Shown: positions 62,397 through 64,000 of the stretch, piece after piece
Layout of the letters: each line of letters opens with the position of its first letter
Numbering within the stretch: position 1 is the first letter of the stretch
From: Sphingosinicella sp942492965
GTDB lineage: Bacteria > Pseudomonadota > Alphaproteobacteria > Sphingomonadales > Sphingomonadaceae
NCBI GenBank assembly: GCA_942492965.1
Contig: OW818656.1
Coordinates: 124,001-188,000, forward strand
Reading direction: 5' to 3'
Length of the DNA stretch: 64,000 nt
Translations under genes and position numbers: made by a program
Notes under the pieces: generated by a model
What the model was told of the DNA's origin: nothing
Database searches by the model: none
The model's input: only the letters and a program-made list of their open reading frames with translations

Positions 62397-62819
62397 TTAA
62401 CCGACAATTTCTTCGGGCTTAAAGAAGAAGTCGATTTCGATCTTCGCGTTTTCAAGGCTGTCGGAGCCGTGCACCGTGTTCGCCTCGATCGATTCCGCGA
62501 GCGCCTTGCGGATGGTGCCCTCGTCGGCATTCGCCGGGTTGGTGGCACCCATCACTTCGCGGTTCTTCGCCACGGCGTCTTCGCCTTCAAGAACCTGCAC
62601 GACGACAGGCCCCGAGGTCATGAACGCAACGAGATCACCGAAGAACGGACGCTCGCGGTGCACGCCGTAGAAGCCCTCGGCCTGTTCCTTCGTCATGTGG
62701 ATGCGCTTCGAAGCGACGACGCGGAGGCCGGCTTCCTCAAGCATCTTGGTGACGGCGCCCGTTAGGTTGCGACGCGTCGCGTCGGGCTTGATGATCGAAA
62801 AGGTACGCTGCAGCGCCAT
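62397..62819 (-). CDS. ndk: Nucleoside-diphosphate kinase
   Basis: 140 aa. Balances NTP pools via a phospho-His intermediate. RTFSIIKPDATRRN at the start, YGVHRERPFFGDLVAFM, and NTVHGSDSLENA with catalytic His117 are intact. Converges on the hypothetical membrane-protein gene. Confidence 0.97.
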   Translation of the reverse strand: MALQRTFSIIKPDATRRNLTGAVTKMLEEAGLRVVASKRIHMTKEQAEGFYGVHRERPFFGDLVAFMTSGPVVVQVLEGEDAVAKNREVMGATNPANADEGTIRKALAESIEANTVHGSDSLENAKIEIDFFFKPEEIVG

Positions 62820-62955
62820 GAAGGGTCTCCAGATAGGGCGTGGTGTAGAGTTTCAGGAAGTCGCGCGCCCAATATCCGGACGCGGGTTCGATTGCAAGCT
62901 GCCTGAGGTCCTCGCCACCGCCCGGCGCATCAGAGCTCGGCGATCGCTTTCGACG

Positions 62956-63999
62956 TCAGTTCCGTTTCGGAGCGCTGCAGGCGGGTGCGTCGCCGGTCCA
63001 GTCCGCCCCGTCTTCAAATGGCATCATCGACGAAGGCGGCTTCGCGCTGCGCTGCCGCGAAACAGCGTCCTGATACACGCGCGAGACGTTGTTGTCGAAC
63101 GTGGGAATCGCGTCGGTCGCCGCTTTGGCATCGGCAGCACTGATCTCGGGAACATCAATGTGACTGCTCATGACCGTGCGAACCACGTTGTTCGCCAATC
63201 CCGATACCCGCCAATAGCGCGTACCACCGAGATAGAGGTTCATCGGATCGGCATTGTAGGCCCAGCGCCATTTCGGGCCTGACGCCGGTAGACGGATGCT
63301 TGTCGCATAGCATTGATAGCGCGGAAAGTTGGTGAGCCAAGGCGCGCTCTGGTCCTGCTCACGCGGACGCCGTCGCACCTCCGGCGCATAGAAACCCGCG
63401 CCCGGGATATCGAGGTTGCGGCCCTGCATGTCGTCACCCTCCCATTCCGGCTTCCCCTCGCCCTGCAGCGTGAGCACAAGCATTGCTTGCCTTTCATCAT
63501 AGCGCCACGAAACCGCGCTCGGCTCGACCCATCGGACCTGCTGTCGCCAATAGTTGCGGACAGCGTTGTTCGCGTCTTCGGCTGACAGCGCGGCGAGCCG
63601 CGCGCGTATGGCGAACGCCTCGTCCTGGCGCATCACATGCTGGCCGCGCACACTTGCAGGGCTCGCAAACCCTTTGCTCGCATCGATATCCAAGACGCTG
63701 ATCGCCTGCGGTCGTGCGAACGCTTTTGGGGCCACGGCTTCGAGCGCGCTGCCGCTCGCTCTGACCGGGAGCGCCCAGCGGAAAATCGGTGAGGGAAGCG
63801 TGTCAAGATAGCGGTCCCCAAGCCGCGTACCGTCGAGCCAGTAAGTTTCGCCGTCGATCTTCGCGCGAACGACGACATGGTTGAACACATCGGGCCTCGG
63901 CAACCATAACTCGGACCCATCGCCGCCGTTTATATCAACGAGCACCGGTTCGGCTTCAATCTTCAGTTCGCGCAACAGCGCGAGCAGCATCGCGGTCTT
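62956..63999 (-). CDS. DUF3857/transglutaminase-like protein, C-terminal part, cut by window end
   Basis: At least 347 residues; the frame is open at the right edge, so the start is outside. KTAMLLALLRELKIEAEPVLV is the helix after the catalytic Cys of transglutaminase-like domains; FNHVVVRAKIDGETYWLDGT holds the His and Asp of the triad. A long DUF3858-like C-terminal beta domain follows. Homologues are large periplasmic or secreted proteins with DUF3857 at the N-terminus. Function unknown. Confidence 0.8.
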   Translation of the reverse strand, partial: KTAMLLALLRELKIEAEPVLVDINGGDGSELWLPRPDVFNHVVVRAKIDGETYWLDGTRLGDRYLDTLPSPIFRWALPVRASGSALEAVAPKAFARPQAISVLDIDASKGFASPASVRGQHVMRQDEAFAIRARLAALSAEDANNAVRNYWRQQVRWVEPSAVSWRYDERQAMLVLTLQGEGKPEWEGDDMQGRNLDIPGAGFYAPEVRRRPREQDQSAPWLTNFPRYQCYATSIRLPASGPKWRWAYNADPMNLYLGGTRYWRVSGLANNVVRTVMSSHIDVPEISAADAKAATDAIPTFDNNVSRVYQDAVSRQRSAKPPSSMMPFEDGADWTGDAPACSAPKRN

Positions 64000-64000
64000 C

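Overview
The window comes from the main chromosome of a GC-rich alphaproteobacterium, most likely a member of the Sphingomonadales. The evidence is the compact gene layout with many 1-30 nt overlaps, an NDUFS4-type complex I subunit, a UrcA protein, a PEP-CTERM protein, HWE kinase signalling, HdaA, a DUF1134 (EipA-like) protein, a DUF6771 protein and GTTC-N7-GTTC type SOS boxes. The genus cannot be fixed from sequence reading alone. No rRNA, insertion sequence, integrase or CRISPR array was seen.

Layout. 1-2.9 kb: end of a putrescine/GABA-type aminotransferase, a succinate-semialdehyde dehydrogenase, a competing hairpin/terminator pair and an Arg/Asp-rich lipoprotein. 2.9-3.8 kb: an AT-richer patch with a SMI1/KNR4 (SUKH) gene against the 3' end of tRNA-Arg(UCU). 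3.8-10.3 kb: complex I accessory subunit, polyprenyl synthase, chorismate mutase, tRNA-Ala(CGC), PhyH-like dioxygenase, DUF4126, NUDIX, mannose-6-phosphate isomerase and a KPGPKPK-repeat protein. 10.3-17.3 kb is rich in signalling genes: a LytS/LytTR pair, a JmjC-like cupin gene whose promoter carries a direct repeat, and an overlapping response regulator, HWE kinase and GGDEF/EAL operon. 17.3-24.6 kb: PEP-CTERM protein, uvrA, an NsrR/truncated-haemoglobin NO module with a perfect palindromic operator, DUF2721 and a fasciclin protein, with a gene-poor stretch holding a palindromic repeat and possible structured RNA. 24.7-28 kb: a compact minus-strand RNA with a mini-ORF, divergent from bioFDA. 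28-37.5 kb: zinc peptidase, fused 5-oxoprolinase, LuxR solo, EipA-like protein, winged-helix regulator and S12 serine hydrolase. 37.5-40.4 kb: a second accessory patch (DUF4304, a decayed thermonuclease, SOS-box-linked DUF6771, DUF3885) ending at tRNA-Pro(UGG). 40.4-49.7 kb: M13 peptidase, molybdopterin oxidoreductase, DUF2062, smpB-dapA, lytic transglycosylase, greB, EF-hand protein and PPK2. 49.7-64 kb: aspS, rnd, the ppx-ppk1-hdaA-perM-DUF2066 operon, divergent purMN, ndk and a cut DUF3857 transglutaminase gene.

How the parts work together. Polyphosphate metabolism is concentrated between 48.9 and 56.7 kb (PPK2, Ppx, PPK1), with PPK1 and Ppx in the same operon as the replication-initiation brake HdaA. 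The NO module is self-contained: sensor-repressor, operator, haemoglobin and a small DUF1971 protein. The two accessory patches each lie directly behind a tRNA 3' end and carry orphan genes of families common among toxin-immunity proteins. The strongest candidates for something not covered by standard annotation are the minus-strand RNA/mini-ORF element at 24.78-24.96 kb, the LytTR-like direct repeat at 12.86 kb, the SOS-box-controlled DUF6771 gene at 38.98 kb, and the palindromic repeat shared by 23.4 and 47.8 kb.
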